Origin: Streptomyces varsoviensis
GTDB taxonomy: Bacteria > Actinomycetota > Actinomycetes > Streptomycetales > Streptomycetaceae
Assembly (NCBI RefSeq): GCF_000718635.1
Contig: NZ_JOBF01000021.1
Location: 1 to 64,000, forward strand
Direction of reading: 5' to 3'
DNA: 64,000 nt
Shown in pieces: positions 1 to 8,820 of this stretch; the stretch's first letter is position 1; the number at the start of each line of letters is the position of its first letter. Position numbers and translations under genes: made by a program. The notes under the pieces are model-generated. The model was not told the origin of the DNA. It did not search any database and was given only the letters and a program-made list of their open reading frames with translations.

Positions 1-129
1 CAGCGGCAGCGAGTCGCGGTACGGCAGGCGGGCCGCGGCGGCCTTCCCGTCCGACCCGACACCCCACCCGCACCCAAACCGGAACCCAAACCCACCCGCA
101 CCCGCACCCGAACCCGCACGCACACGCAC
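1..129 (-). CDS. possible 5' end of a minus-strand gene leaving the window
   Basis: The minus strand stays open from GTG codons at 129 or 123 to the edge and ends in a segment that reads like real protein (KAAAARLPYRDSLPL). The first ~20 codons are Gly/Ala-rich and come from an ACCCGC-type low-complexity tract at about 61-150, so the true start is unclear. The plus strand shows no stop codon here, so no upstream plus-strand gene ends in this stretch. I cannot name the product. If real, the gene is divergent from the phosphomutase at 183. Confidence 0.3.
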   Translation of the reverse strand, partial: MRVRAGSGAGAGGFGFRFGCGWGVGSDGKAAAARLPYRDSLPL

Positions 130-150
130 ACGTACACACCCGGCAACGCA
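61..150. repeat. low-complexity ACCC/CGCAC tract
   Basis: Short purine-poor units (cacccgcaccc, cgcacacgca) are iterated just upstream of the phosphomutase. They give no credible protein on the plus strand. The tract ends before the ribosome binding site ggagga at about 171-176. Confidence 0.6.
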
Positions 151-182
151 AGAACAACCGATCCCACTCCGGAGGAGCCCCC

Positions 183-1847
183 GTGGAGACAGACCTCATC
201 GCCCGAGCCAAGGCGTGGCTCGCCGAGGACCCCGACAGCGAAACCCGCGACGAACTCGCCAAGCTCATCGAGGCCGAAGACCTCACCGAACTGACCGCCC
301 GCTTCAGCGGCACCCTCCAGTTCGGCACCGCCGGCCTCCGCGGCGAACTAGGCGCCGGCCCCATGCGCATGAACCGCTCCGTCGTCATCCGCGCCGCCGC
401 CGGCCTCGCCGCCTACCTCACAGCCCAAGGCCACACCGGCAAAACCGTCGTCATCGGTTACGACGCCCGCCACAAAAGCGCCGACTTCGCCCGCGACACC
501 GCCGCCGTCATGGTCGGAGCGGGCCTCGAAGCGGCCCTGCTCCCCCACCCCCTCCCCACCCCCGTCCTGGCCTTCGCCATCCGCCACCTCGGCGCGGTCG
601 CCGGCGTCGAGGTCACCGCGAGCCACAACCCGCCCCGCGACAACGGCTACAAGGTCTACCTGGGCGACGGCTCCCAGATCGTGCCCCCCGCCGACGCGGA
701 GATCGCGGACCGGATCGCGGCGGTCGGCGCGCTGGCCGGCGTGGCCCGCCCGGACTCCGGCTGGGAGGTCCTCGGCGACGACGTCGTGGACGCCTATCTG
801 CGGCGTACGGACGCGGTCCTGACCCCCGGCTCCCCCCGCGGCGCGAACGTCGTCTACACGCCCATGCACGGCGTCGGACGCACCACCCTGACCGCCGCCT
901 TCGCCCGCGCCGGCTTCCCGGCCCCGACCGTCGTGCCCGAGCAGGCGGACCCGGACCCGGACTTCCCGACCGTGGCGTTCCCCAACCCGGAGGAGCCCGG
1001 CGCCATGGACCTGGCGTTCGCGACCGCGCGCCGCGTCGCCCCGGACCTCGTCATCGCCAACGACCCGGACGCGGACCGCTGCGCCGTGGCCGTACCGGCG
1101 CCCTCCACGGCAGCGGACTGGCGGATGCTGCGGGGCGACGAGGTGGGCGCGCTGCTGGCGGAGCACCTGGTGCGCAAGGGGGCCCGCGGCACGTTCGCCA
1201 CGACGATCGTGTCGTCGTCGCTGCTGTCACGGATCGCGGCGGCGGCGCCGACGGACACCCCGTACGAGGAGACGCTCACGGGCTTCAAGTGGCTGGCGCG
1301 CACGCCGGGGCTGCGGTACGCGTACGAGGAGGCGCTGGGCTACTGCGTGGACCCGGAGGGCGTACGCGACAAGGACGGCATCACGGCGGCCCTGCTGATC
1401 GCGGAGCTGGCGTCGGAACTGAAGGAGGAGGGCCGTACGCTCACGGATCTGCTGGACGAGATCGCCGTACGGTACGGCCTGCACGCCACGGACCAACTCT
1501 CCGTGCGGGTGGAGGACCTGTCGGTGATCTCGGCGGCGATGCGGCGGCTGCGCGAACAGCCGCCGACCGCCCTGGCGGGGCTGCCGGTGGTGTCGGCGGA
1601 GGACTTGAGCGAGGGCACGGCGTCGCTGCCGCCGACCGACGGGCTGCGTTACCACTTGGCGGGTGACGCCGGGGTGGAATCGGCGCGCGTGGTCGTCCGG
1701 CCGAGCGGTACGGAGCCCAAGCTGAAGTGCTATCTGGAGGTCGTCGTCCCGGTGGACGCGGCGGCGGCGCTGAACCAGGCGCGTACGACGGCGGAGACGA
1801 CGCTCACGGCCATCAAGGCGGACCTCTCTGAAGCAGCCGGTATCTGA
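183..1847 (+). CDS. phospho-sugar mutase (phosphomannomutase/phosphoglucomutase family)
   Basis: 554 aa, cytosolic, interconverting sugar 1- and 6- (or 5-) phosphates. Visible landmarks are the phosphoserine loop TASHNP (Ser near residue 147), the metal loop DPDADR (near 295), the sugar-specificity loop EEALGY (near 385) and the C-terminal phosphate-binding RPSGTEPK. The length fits the larger PGM2-like members. The GTG start has ggagga 7-10 bases upstream. The EEALGY loop and the nearby deoC and nucleoside genes suggest it may act as the missing phosphopentomutase, linking (deoxy)ribose-1-P to the 5-phosphate that DeoC cleaves. That role is inference; phosphomannomutase is the conservative name. 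Confidence 0.9.
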   Translation: METDLIARAKAWLAEDPDSETRDELAKLIEAEDLTELTARFSGTLQFGTAGLRGELGAGPMRMNRSVVIRAAAGLAAYLTAQGHTGKTVVIGYDARHKSADFARDTAAVMVGAGLEAALLPHPLPTPVLAFAIRHLGAVAGVEVTASHNPPRDNGYKVYLGDGSQIVPPADAEIADRIAAVGALAGVARPDSGWEVLGDDVVDAYLRRTDAVLTPGSPRGANVVYTPMHGVGRTTLTAAFARAGFPAPTVVPEQADPDPDFPTVAFPNPEEPGAMDLAFATARRVAPDLVIANDPDADRCAVAVPAPSTAADWRMLRGDEVGALLAEHLVRKGARGTFATTIVSSSLLSRIAAAAPTDTPYEETLTGFKWLARTPGLRYAYEEALGYCVDPEGVRDKDGITAALLIAELASELKEEGRTLTDLLDEIAVRYGLHATDQLSVRVEDLSVISAAMRRLREQPPTALAGLPVVSAEDLSEGTASLPPTDGLRYHLAGDAGVESARVVVRPSGTEPKLKCYLEVVVPVDAAAALNQARTTAETTLTAIKADLSEAAGI

Positions 1848-1869
1848 GATTCCGTTACGTCGGCTATTA

Positions 1870-1901
1870 GGAGGCCCCCGGTTCTCAAACCAGGGGCCTC
1901 C
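1870..1901 (+). terminator. hairpin terminator after the phosphomutase
   Basis: A 9-bp perfect stem (ggaggcccc / ggggcctcc) is extended by GGTT/AACC around a CTCA loop after one mismatch. It lies 23 bases after the stop codon and has no T run, as is usual in high-GC genomes. Confidence 0.75.
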
Positions 1902-1912
1902 CGCCCGTACGG

Positions 1913-3298
1913 GTGACATCCGTACTGCACCTGTCGCACCCGGCCCGGCGCCGCGCGAGGGGTGGGCGAAAGCCTGGACGGGTGTCTTCCAGCCCGCCGT
2001 CAGGAGCCGCCGAAGTGCCTCCGACCGCCTTCGCGCCGCCCGTGGCGCCGGCGGCGGAGGGCATCGCGCTGCGGCCCGTACGGGATGGGGCGCGGCACCG
2101 TTCGCGGCGGGCGCTGCGGCGGGCGGCCCCGGCGCTGCTCGGCTATGTGGCGGTACGGCTGCTCGGCGTCGTGGTGCTCGCGAAGTGGGCGCATCTCAAG
2201 GGCCACGGCCTGTGGCCGCAGCTCGCCAACCAGTGGGACTCGCGGTGGTACCTGGGCATCGCCAATCGGGGTTACGACGAGGTGCTGACGGGCGCCCGTA
2301 ACACCTGCAACCTGGCGTTCTTCCCGCTGTACCCGTTCCTGGTGAAGGCGTTCGCGCACCCGCTGCCGCCGGGGCACCGGGCGAGCACGGGCCTCGCGCT
2401 GTCGGTGACGGCCTCGCTGCTGGCGGCGTGGGGCGTGTTCGCGGTCGGCGACCGGCTGTACGGGCGCCGGGTGGGGGTGGTCCTGGCGGTGCTGTGGGGC
2501 GTGACGCCGGTCGCGCTGGTGCAGTGGATGGGCTACACGGAGTCGCTGTTCACGGCGCTGGCGGCGTGGTCGCTGTACGCGGTGCTGACGGGCCGCTGGG
2601 TATGGGCCGGGTCCCTCTCGCTCCTCGCGGGCCTCACCCGCCCCACGGGGGTGGCGCTGGCGGCGGCGGTGACCGTGAGCGCGTTGCTGACGCTGCGCAG
2701 GGCGCGCCGGGAGCGCGCGACGGGCGCGGAAAGCGTCCCGGCGACAGGCGCAGGTGGCCCCCCGGCGGCAGGCACAGGAAACCCCCCGGCGGCGAGCATG
2801 GCCCGCGTCGTCACCGGCTGCGTCCTGGCCCCGCTCGGCTGGCTCGGCTACCTCGTCTGGGTCGCGGTGCGGCTCGGCCGCTGGGACGGCTACTTCGCGG
2901 TCCAGCGGACGTGGACGAACCAGATCGACGGCGGCGTCGAGACGCTGCGCTCGCTGCGCGAGACGCTCACCTATCAGGCTCGTCCGGAGCTGTTCCTGGT
3001 CGTCGTCTCGCTCGTCATCATGCTGTCGGCGGGGCTGTACGCGGTGTGCGTGGCGCGCCGGCAGCCGCCGCCGTTGCTGATCTTCACGGGCACGCTGCTG
3101 GTGATCGTGTTGTGCAGCGGCGGCGTGTACTTCCCCCGCGCCCGGTTCCTGCTGCCGGGCTTCCCCCTGCTGCTGCCGTTCGCGGTGGCCATCGCCCGGG
3201 CGAAGCGCCGTACGGCGTTGCTGGTGCTGGGCGGGGCGGCGCTGTGCTCGGCGTACCTCGGCGCGTACATGGCCCTGGTGTGGCCGAGCGCGCCGTAG
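1913..3298 (+). CDS. membrane glycosyltransferase, PIG-V/mannosyltransferase type
   Basis: 461 aa, with about eight to ten hydrophobic segments after a ~60-residue basic, Pro/Ala-rich N-terminus. An early loop with NQWDSRWYLGIANRGYD matches the family of polyprenyl-phosphate-mannose-dependent membrane mannosyltransferases, whose DxD/DSxWY-like loop faces outside. The middle contains an imperfect repeat, TGAGGPPAAGTGNPPA (bases ~2745-2795), that looks like a linker expansion. Transfer of mannose to wall or lipid acceptors is family knowledge; the acceptor here is unknown. The start is uncertain: GTG 1913 lacks a good ribosome site, and a GTG around 1980 is possible. Confidence 0.75.
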   Translation: MTSVLHLSHPARRRARGGRKPGRVSSSPPSGAAEVPPTAFAPPVAPAAEGIALRPVRDGARHRSRRALRRAAPALLGYVAVRLLGVVVLAKWAHLKGHGLWPQLANQWDSRWYLGIANRGYDEVLTGARNTCNLAFFPLYPFLVKAFAHPLPPGHRASTGLALSVTASLLAAWGVFAVGDRLYGRRVGVVLAVLWGVTPVALVQWMGYTESLFTALAAWSLYAVLTGRWVWAGSLSLLAGLTRPTGVALAAAVTVSALLTLRRARRERATGAESVPATGAGGPPAAGTGNPPAASMARVVTGCVLAPLGWLGYLVWVAVRLGRWDGYFAVQRTWTNQIDGGVETLRSLRETLTYQARPELFLVVVSLVIMLSAGLYAVCVARRQPPPLLIFTGTLLVIVLCSGGVYFPRARFLLPGFPLLLPFAVAIARAKRRTALLVLGGAALCSAYLGAYMALVWPSAP

Positions 3299-3327
3299 GG
3301 TACGGGCTCCACCGCCCGCTCCCGACC

Positions 3328-3978
3328 TCAGCCGACCAGGTAGATGACCACCAGCGCCACGAACCCCACCACGGCCGGGGCGATGATCTCGTAGGCCCAC
3401 TTCACGTGCGGCGCCCCTTGCGCGCCCTCGCGCGAGGCGTTGCGCTCGGAGAGTTCCCGGATCTCGTCGATGGCCTGGTCGGCGGGCGACCGCAACGGCT
3501 TGCCGCCGAGCGGGGCGTGCGGGGAGGTCTGCTGCGAGGAGTCGTCGAGGGAGGCCCGTACCTGCCGGCGGGCGGCCTGCTTGCGCGCGCGCAGGGACAC
3601 CGGGATGGACCACATCTGGTACTTCGTGCCGCCCGCGAAGATCTCGCTGGAGTACCCGGCGCGCACCGCCTCGACGGCGGCCCACGGCAGCACGATCGTA
3701 CGGAACGGGTTCCGCACCCGGATGCGGTCCTGACCGGCCCAGACGGCGGGCCGCACCGTGTACGCCACCACCAGCGGCACCACGAACAGCAGCCCGGCCA
3801 CCGCCAGCCACGGTGTCCGGCCCGCCCCCCGCACCGCCGCGTCGATCCCCAGCCACCCCCCGAGCGCGAGCAGCAGCACCCCCGCCCCGATCGCCGCCGG
3901 TGAGCGGTAGCAGCGCTCGGCATACGCGGCCTCCCGCTGGTCGTCCGAGGGCTTGGGTGCGTCGTCCGGGGTCGTCAT
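3328..3978 (-). CDS. PH-domain membrane protein
   Basis: 216 aa. Two hydrophobic segments near residues 30-75 precede a bacterial PH (bPH) domain (RVRNPFRTIVLPWAAVEAVRAGYSSE), then a charged linker (residues ~120-180) and a C-terminal membrane segment ending at the last residue. ATG at 3978 (MTTPDD) is preferred over upstream in-frame starts, which lie in the repeat-rich gap. It converges on the mannosyltransferase, with only 29 bp between the two stops. The function is unknown; these proteins are common in Streptomyces and probably act at the membrane. Confidence 0.75.
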   Translation of the reverse strand: MTTPDDAPKPSDDQREAAYAERCYRSPAAIGAGVLLLALGGWLGIDAAVRGAGRTPWLAVAGLLFVVPLVVAYTVRPAVWAGQDRIRVRNPFRTIVLPWAAVEAVRAGYSSEIFAGGTKYQMWSIPVSLRARKQAARRQVRASLDDSSQQTSPHAPLGGKPLRSPADQAIDEIRELSERNASREGAQGAPHVKWAYEIIAPAVVGFVALVVIYLVG

Positions 3979-4064
3979 GCGCCCGATTCTGCCTGACAGT
4001 CCGGAAACCGGACGTTGCGGTACGGCATCGATACGGCCGACGGCACCCGCCCGGGCGACGGGAA

Positions 4065-4230
4065 CGCGGACGGCAGGGGCACGGACGGCAGGGACGACGC
4101 GGACGGCAGGGACGACACGGGCGGCAGGGGCACGACGGCAGGGACGACGCGGGCGCCGGAAACACGAGCGCCGGAAACACGAGCGCCGGGAGCACGGGCG
4201 CCGGGAGCACGGGCGACAGAAGTACGGGCC
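4065..4230. repeat. minisatellite-like tract upstream of deoC
   Basis: Iterated gacggcaggg(g)acgacgc units are followed by acgagcgccggaa/gcacgggcgccggga units of about 15 bp. The tract lies between the divergent PH-domain gene and deoC. Reading frames through it give only low-complexity peptide, so I treat it as noncoding. Confidence 0.7.
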
Positions 4231-4317
4231 GGGGGCGCCCCGCGGGCCAGGGCGCGAGGGACACCCCACCCGCCTCCCGCGGCCGTCACATCGCCATCCC
4301 CAGGGGGTGACAGGTCG

Positions 4318-4329
4318 CTACGCGCGTAG
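4318..4329. promoter_or_regulatory. palindromic operator CTACGCGCGTAG upstream of deoC
   Basis: A perfect 12-bp palindrome ends 13 bases before the GTG at 4343. Identical copies sit upstream of add and of the nucleoside ABC operon. A TATGCT hexamer follows at 4331-4336 and could be the -10 element, so a bound repressor would cover the promoter core and the transcript may be nearly leaderless. Confidence 0.75.
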
Positions 4330-4342
4330 ATATGCTCGGGTG

Positions 4343-5350
4343 GTGACCATGGCACCCCCTGCGGTAGTACCCGCACACGGCAACGACGCCGCGGAGCGAC
4401 TGGCCTCGATGGCGGATGTGACCGCCAGCGACGGCGCGCTGCGCCGCTTCCTGCACGGACTGCCGGGCGTTGATGCGGTCGGGCTGGAGGCCCGCGCCGC
4501 CGCCCTCGGCACCCGCTCGATCAAGACCACGGCGAAGGCGTACGCCATCGACCTGGCGATCTCGATGATCGACCTGACCACCCTGGAGGGCGCGGACACC
4601 CCCGGCAAGGTCCGGGCGCTGTGCGCCAAGGGCGTCAACCCCGACCCCACCGACCGCGGCGCCCCCAAGGTGGCCGCGATCTGCGTCTATCCCGACATGG
4701 TCGGCACGGCGAAGGCCGCGCTGGGCGACTCGGGCATCCACGTCGCCTCGGTGGCGACGGCGTTCCCCTCCGGGCGCGCCGGGATGCCGGTGAAGCTCGC
4801 CGACACGACCGAGGCGGTGGCCGCCGGGGCGGACGAGATCGACATGGTGATCGACCGGGGCGCGTTCCTGAGTGGCCGTTATCTGTCGGTCTTCGAGGAG
4901 ATCCAGCAGGTCAAGGCGGCCTGCCGGCGCGCGGACGGTTCCGCCGCGCACCTGAAGGTGATCTTCGAGACGGGCGAGCTGTCGACGTACGACAATGTGC
5001 GCCGCGCCTCTTGGCTCGCGATGCTCGCGGGCGCCGACTTCATCAAGACCTCCACGGGCAAGGTGGCCGTCAACGCCACGCCGCCGGTCACCCTGCTGAT
5101 GCTGGAGGCCGTCCGCGACTTCCGCGACGCGGTGGGCGTGCGGGTCGGCGTGAAGCCCGCCGGCGGCATCCGCACCACCAAGGACGCGATCAAGTACCTG
5201 GTGATGGTGAACGAGACCCTGGGCGAGGAGTGGCTGACCGGCGAGTGGTTCCGCTTCGGCGCGTCGAGCCTGCTCAACGATCTGCTGATGCAGCGTCAGA
5301 AGCTCAGCACCGGCCGTTACTCCGGCCCCGATTACGTGACGGTGGACTGA
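4343..5350 (+). CDS. deoC: deoxyribose-phosphate aldolase
   Basis: 335 aa, cleaving 2-deoxyribose-5-phosphate to acetaldehyde and glyceraldehyde-3-phosphate in deoxynucleoside breakdown. The class I aldolase barrel is clear: VAAICVYPDMV near the N-terminal strands, DEIDMVIDRG, KVIFETGEL, the Schiff-base lysine in DFIKTSTGK (near residue 235) and GVKPAGGIRT at the end. There is no Shine-Dalgarno for GTG 4343 or ATG 4349; both follow the operator closely, which suggests a short or absent leader. An aldehyde dehydrogenase starts 7 bp downstream and probably oxidises the acetaldehyde. Confidence 0.95.
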   Translation: MTMAPPAVVPAHGNDAAERLASMADVTASDGALRRFLHGLPGVDAVGLEARAAALGTRSIKTTAKAYAIDLAISMIDLTTLEGADTPGKVRALCAKGVNPDPTDRGAPKVAAICVYPDMVGTAKAALGDSGIHVASVATAFPSGRAGMPVKLADTTEAVAAGADEIDMVIDRGAFLSGRYLSVFEEIQQVKAACRRADGSAAHLKVIFETGELSTYDNVRRASWLAMLAGADFIKTSTGKVAVNATPPVTLLMLEAVRDFRDAVGVRVGVKPAGGIRTTKDAIKYLVMVNETLGEEWLTGEWFRFGASSLLNDLLMQRQKLSTGRYSGPDYVTVD

Positions 5351-5357
5351 GGCACCC

Positions 5358-6791
5358 ATGACCTTCGCATACGCACCCGCCCCCGAATCCCGCTCCGTCG
5401 TCGACATCGCGCCCTCCTACGGGCTGTTCATCGACGGCGAGTTCACCGAGGCCGCCGGGGCCAAGGTCTTCAAGACCGTCTCCCCCGCCTCCGAGGAGGT
5501 CCTCTCCGAGGTGGCGCACGCCGCCGCCGAGGACGTGGACCGGGCCGTACGGGCGGCCCGCAAGGCGTTCGAGAAGTGGTCGGCGCTGCCGGGCGCGGAG
5601 CGCGCCAAGTATCTCTTCCGCATCGCCCGCATCATCCAGGAGCGCTCGCGCGAGCTGGCCGTCCTCGAAACCCTCGACAACGGCAAGCCGATCCGCGAGT
5701 CCCGCGACTCGGACCTGCCGCTGGTCGCCGCGCACTTCTTCTACTACGCGGGCTGGGCCGACAAGCTCCCCTACGCGGGCTTCGGCGCGGACCCCCGCCC
5801 GCTCGGCGTCGCCGGCCAGGTCATCCCCTGGAACTTCCCGCTCCTCATGCTGGCGTGGAAGATCGCCCCGGCCCTCGCCGCCGGCAACACGGTGGTCCTC
5901 AAGCCCGCCGAGACCACCCCGCTCTCCGCCCTCTTCTTCGCGGACATCTGCCGCCAGGCCGGTCTCCCCAAGGGTGTCGTCAACATCATCACGGGCGACG
6001 GCTCCACCGGCGCCGAGCTGGTCACGCACCCCGGCGTCGACAAGGTCGCCTTCACCGGTTCCACTGAGGTCGGCAAGGCCATCGCCCGTACGGTCGCGGG
6101 TACGGACAAGAAGCTCACCCTCGAACTCGGCGGCAAGGCGGCCAACATCGTCTTCGACGACGCCCCGGTCGACCAGGCCGTCGAGGGCATCGTCAACGGC
6201 ATCTTCTTCAACCAGGGCCACGTCTGCTGCGCGGGCTCCCGGCTCCTCGTCCAGGAGTCCGTCGCGGACGAGATCCTGGACGCCCTCAAGCGCCGGATGA
6301 GCACCCTGCGCGTCGGCGACCCGCTCGACAAGAACACCGACATCGGGGCCATCAACTCCCCCGAACAGCTCGCCCGTATCCGGGAACTCGCCGACGCGGG
6401 CGAGGCGGAGGGCGCGGAGCGCTGGGCCCCGTCCTGCGAACTCCCCTCCACCGGCTACTGGTTCGCCCCTACCCTCTTCACGGGCGTGACGCAAGCCCAC
6501 CGCATCGCCCGCGAGGAGATCTTCGGCCCGGTGCTGTCCGTGCTGACCTTCCGTACGCCCGCCGAGGCCGTGGAGAAGGCCAACAACACGCCGTACGGGC
6601 TCTCCGCCGGCGTGTGGACGGAGAAGGGCAGCCGAATCCTGTGGATGGCCGACAAGCTCCGGGCGGGCATCGTGTGGGCCAACACGTTCAACAAGTTCGA
6701 CCCGGCCTCGCCCTTCGGCGGCTACAAGGAGTCGGGCTTCGGCCGCGAGGGCGGCCGCCACGGTCTGGAGGCGTACCTCAATGTCGGCTGA
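5358..6791 (+). CDS. aldehyde dehydrogenase family protein (full length)
   Basis: 477 aa, NAD(P)-dependent. The canonical motifs are visible: PWNFPL (near residue 157), FTGSTEVGK, the general-base motif LELGGK (near 255), the catalytic Cys in GHVCCAG (near 290), EEIFGPVLSV and PFGGYKESGFGREGG at the C-terminus. It follows deoC with a 7-bp gap and overlaps the next gene by 11 bp, so the three are one operon. The likely substrate is acetaldehyde released by DeoC, or a related aldehyde (inference). Confidence 0.92.
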   Translation: MTFAYAPAPESRSVVDIAPSYGLFIDGEFTEAAGAKVFKTVSPASEEVLSEVAHAAAEDVDRAVRAARKAFEKWSALPGAERAKYLFRIARIIQERSRELAVLETLDNGKPIRESRDSDLPLVAAHFFYYAGWADKLPYAGFGADPRPLGVAGQVIPWNFPLLMLAWKIAPALAAGNTVVLKPAETTPLSALFFADICRQAGLPKGVVNIITGDGSTGAELVTHPGVDKVAFTGSTEVGKAIARTVAGTDKKLTLELGGKAANIVFDDAPVDQAVEGIVNGIFFNQGHVCCAGSRLLVQESVADEILDALKRRMSTLRVGDPLDKNTDIGAINSPEQLARIRELADAGEAEGAERWAPSCELPSTGYWFAPTLFTGVTQAHRIAREEIFGPVLSVLTFRTPAEAVEKANNTPYGLSAGVWTEKGSRILWMADKLRAGIVWANTFNKFDPASPFGGYKESGFGREGGRHGLEAYLNVG

Positions 6792-7644
6792 TCGCTTGAG
6801 CGTGCTCAAGACCTACAAGCTGTACGTAGGGGGCAAGTTCCCCCGGTCCGAGAGCGGGCGGGTGTACGAGGTGACGGACTCCAAGGGCGACTGGCTCGCC
6901 AACGCCCCCCTCTCCTCCCGCAAGGACGCCCGCGACGCGGTCGTCGCCGCCCGCAAGGCGTTCGGCGGCTGGTCGGGCGCCACGGCCTACAACCGCGGCC
7001 AGGTCCTCTACCGCGTCGCCGAAATGCTCGAAGGCCGCCGCGACCAGTTCGTCTCGGAGGTCGCCGAGGCCGAGGGCCTTTCCAAGGCCAAGGCGACGGC
7101 CCAGGTGGACGCGGCCGTCGACCGCTGGGTCTGGTACGCGGGCTGGTCCGACAAGGTCGCCCAGATCGCCGGCTCCGCCAACCCGGTGGCCGGCCCGTTC
7201 TTCAACCTCTCCACCCCGGAGCCGACGGGCGTCGTGGCGGTGCTGGCCCCTCAGGACTCCTCCTTCCTGGGCCTGGTCTCCGTCCTCGCCCCGGCGATCG
7301 TCACCGGCAACACGGCGGTCGTGGTGGCGAGCGAGAAGTCCCCGCTCCCCGCGCTGTCGCTGGCCGAGGTCCTGGCCACCTCCGACGTGCCGGGCGGCGT
7401 CGTGAACGTCCTCTCCGGCCGTACGGGCGAGATCGCCGCCCCGCTCGCGGCCCACCAGGACGTCAACGCCATCGACCTGGCGGGGGCCGGCCCCGAACTG
7501 GCCAAGGAACTGGAGGCGTCCGCCGCGGACAACCTCAAGCGCGTCCTGCGCCCGCGACCGGCCGACTGGTCCGCGGACCCGGGCACGGAGCGCCTGCTGG
7601 CCTTCCTGGAGACGAAGACGGTCTGGCACCCGATGGGGGCGTGA
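6781..7644 (+). CDS. short aldehyde-dehydrogenase-like protein lacking the catalytic half
   Basis: 287 aa, against about 480 for the family. It keeps the N-terminal cofactor-domain pattern (YVGGKFPRSESGRVYEV, AARKAFGGW, APQDSSFLGLVSVLAPAIVTGNTAVVV, VVNVLSGRTGE) but stops before the usual Glu and Cys region, so it should not be catalytic alone. ATG 6781 lies inside the end of the full-length paralogue (11-bp overlap), favouring translational coupling and a fixed stoichiometry. A full plus a truncated ALDH unit resembles the two-domain ALDH16 proteins. A structural or regulatory partner role is inference. Confidence 0.85.
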   Translation: MSADRLSVLKTYKLYVGGKFPRSESGRVYEVTDSKGDWLANAPLSSRKDARDAVVAARKAFGGWSGATAYNRGQVLYRVAEMLEGRRDQFVSEVAEAEGLSKAKATAQVDAAVDRWVWYAGWSDKVAQIAGSANPVAGPFFNLSTPEPTGVVAVLAPQDSSFLGLVSVLAPAIVTGNTAVVVASEKSPLPALSLAEVLATSDVPGGVVNVLSGRTGEIAAPLAAHQDVNAIDLAGAGPELAKELEASAADNLKRVLRPRPADWSADPGTERLLAFLETKTVWHPMGA

Positions 7645-7722
7645 GGGGCGTAGGGGGCGTACGGCCATGGGGGCCGTACGGACGTAGGGGGCGTACGGAC
7701 GTAGGAGACGTACGGACGTAGC
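7645..7722. repeat. GTACGGACGTAGG-type tandem repeats
   Basis: About five near-copies of gtacggacgtagg(gg/ag) follow the short ALDH stop directly. The 219-bp gap before the next start otherwise holds no visible gene. Confidence 0.6.
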
Positions 7723-7863
7723 GCTGCGGGTGCGGCCACCGTCAATCATCGCGCGTCCTGTCGGATGGTGCGGACTGGCGAAGAGACGGTGGCCGCGGCC
7801 GTAGTCGACCCTGCGGGGCCAAAAAACGGAATACACCTCCGGTACGGCCCGTTGGCACTGCGC

Positions 7864-8793
7864 ATGAAGGCAATCGCGTTGCAGCAGTACGGGGGTCCGG
7901 AAGCCCTGGAGCTCAGGGAGCTACCGGACCCGAAGGTCGCCCCGGGCGAGGTCCTCGTCCGGGTCAAGGCGGCGGGCGTCAACCCAGGGGACTGGAAGAT
8001 CGCCGCCGGTCACCTCGACAGCGTCATGGAGACGCACTTCCCCTTCATCCCGGGCTGGGAAGTCTCCGGCATCGTCGAGGCCAGGGGTTTCGACGCCACC
8101 GAGTTCGAGGTCGGCGACGAGGTGGTGGGCTACATCTGGAAGGACTGGGCGCAGAACGGCGGTTACGCCGAACTCGTCTCCGCCCCGGTGCGTACGCTCG
8201 CCCGCAAGCCCAAGTCCCTCACCTGGTCGCAGGCCGCCGGGCTGCCGCTGGCCGGGGTGACGGCCTATCAGGCCATCCAGCGGCTCGACATCAGCAAGGG
8301 CGACACGGTGCTGATCCACGCGGCGTCCGGCGGTGTCGGCTCGTTCGGCGTGCAGATCGCCGTCGCCCGTGGAGCGCGCGTCATCGGCACCGCCGGCGCA
8401 CGCAACCACGACTACCTCCGCGGGCTCGGCGCCGAGCCCGTCACCTACGGCGACGGCCTGACCGAGCGGGTGCGCGAACTGGCCCCCGACGGCGTCGACG
8501 CGGCGCTCGACTTCGTCGGCGGCGACGCGGTGGCCGTCTCCCAGAACGTACTCAAGAACCCCGACCGAGTCGCCTCCATCGTCGACGCCACCATCGCCGA
8601 CAAGGGCGGCCACCACGTCTGGGCCCGCCCCAACCCCGACGACCTCGGCGCCCTCCGCGCCCTGGCCGACTCCGGCCAACTCTCCGTCACCATCGACCGC
8701 ACCTTCCCCCTGGCCGAGGCAGCAGACGCCTGGCGAGCCATCCAGGCGGGCCACACCCGAGGCAAGATCGTGCTGGACGTCGACGCGAACTGA
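7864..8793 (+). CDS. NADP-dependent oxidoreductase, quinone-reductase type (MDR superfamily)
   Basis: 309 aa. A GroES-like domain (MKAIALQQYGGPEALELRELPDP) is followed by a Rossmann domain with the nucleotide motif HAASGGVGSFGVQIA near residue 155. No structural-zinc cysteine cluster is present, fitting zinc-independent quinone/enone reductases. ATG 7864 gives the classic MKAI start; in-frame codons upstream to 7765 have no family character. There is no strong ribosome site. The substrate is unknown. Confidence 0.85.
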   Translation: MKAIALQQYGGPEALELRELPDPKVAPGEVLVRVKAAGVNPGDWKIAAGHLDSVMETHFPFIPGWEVSGIVEARGFDATEFEVGDEVVGYIWKDWAQNGGYAELVSAPVRTLARKPKSLTWSQAAGLPLAGVTAYQAIQRLDISKGDTVLIHAASGGVGSFGVQIAVARGARVIGTAGARNHDYLRGLGAEPVTYGDGLTERVRELAPDGVDAALDFVGGDAVAVSQNVLKNPDRVASIVDATIADKGGHHVWARPNPDDLGALRALADSGQLSVTIDRTFPLAEAADAWRAIQAGHTRGKIVLDVDAN

Positions 8794-8820
8794 CCCTTCG
8801 ATTTGGACGCCTTCGCTGTC

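Noticed and set aside
2000..4264. 754-codon minus-strand open frame, and other very long frames such as 30985-34455 (+) and 34368-37367 (-)
   Set aside because: They are shadows in GC-rich DNA. They cover well-supported genes on another frame and consist of Arg/Pro/Ala/Gly-rich nonsense.
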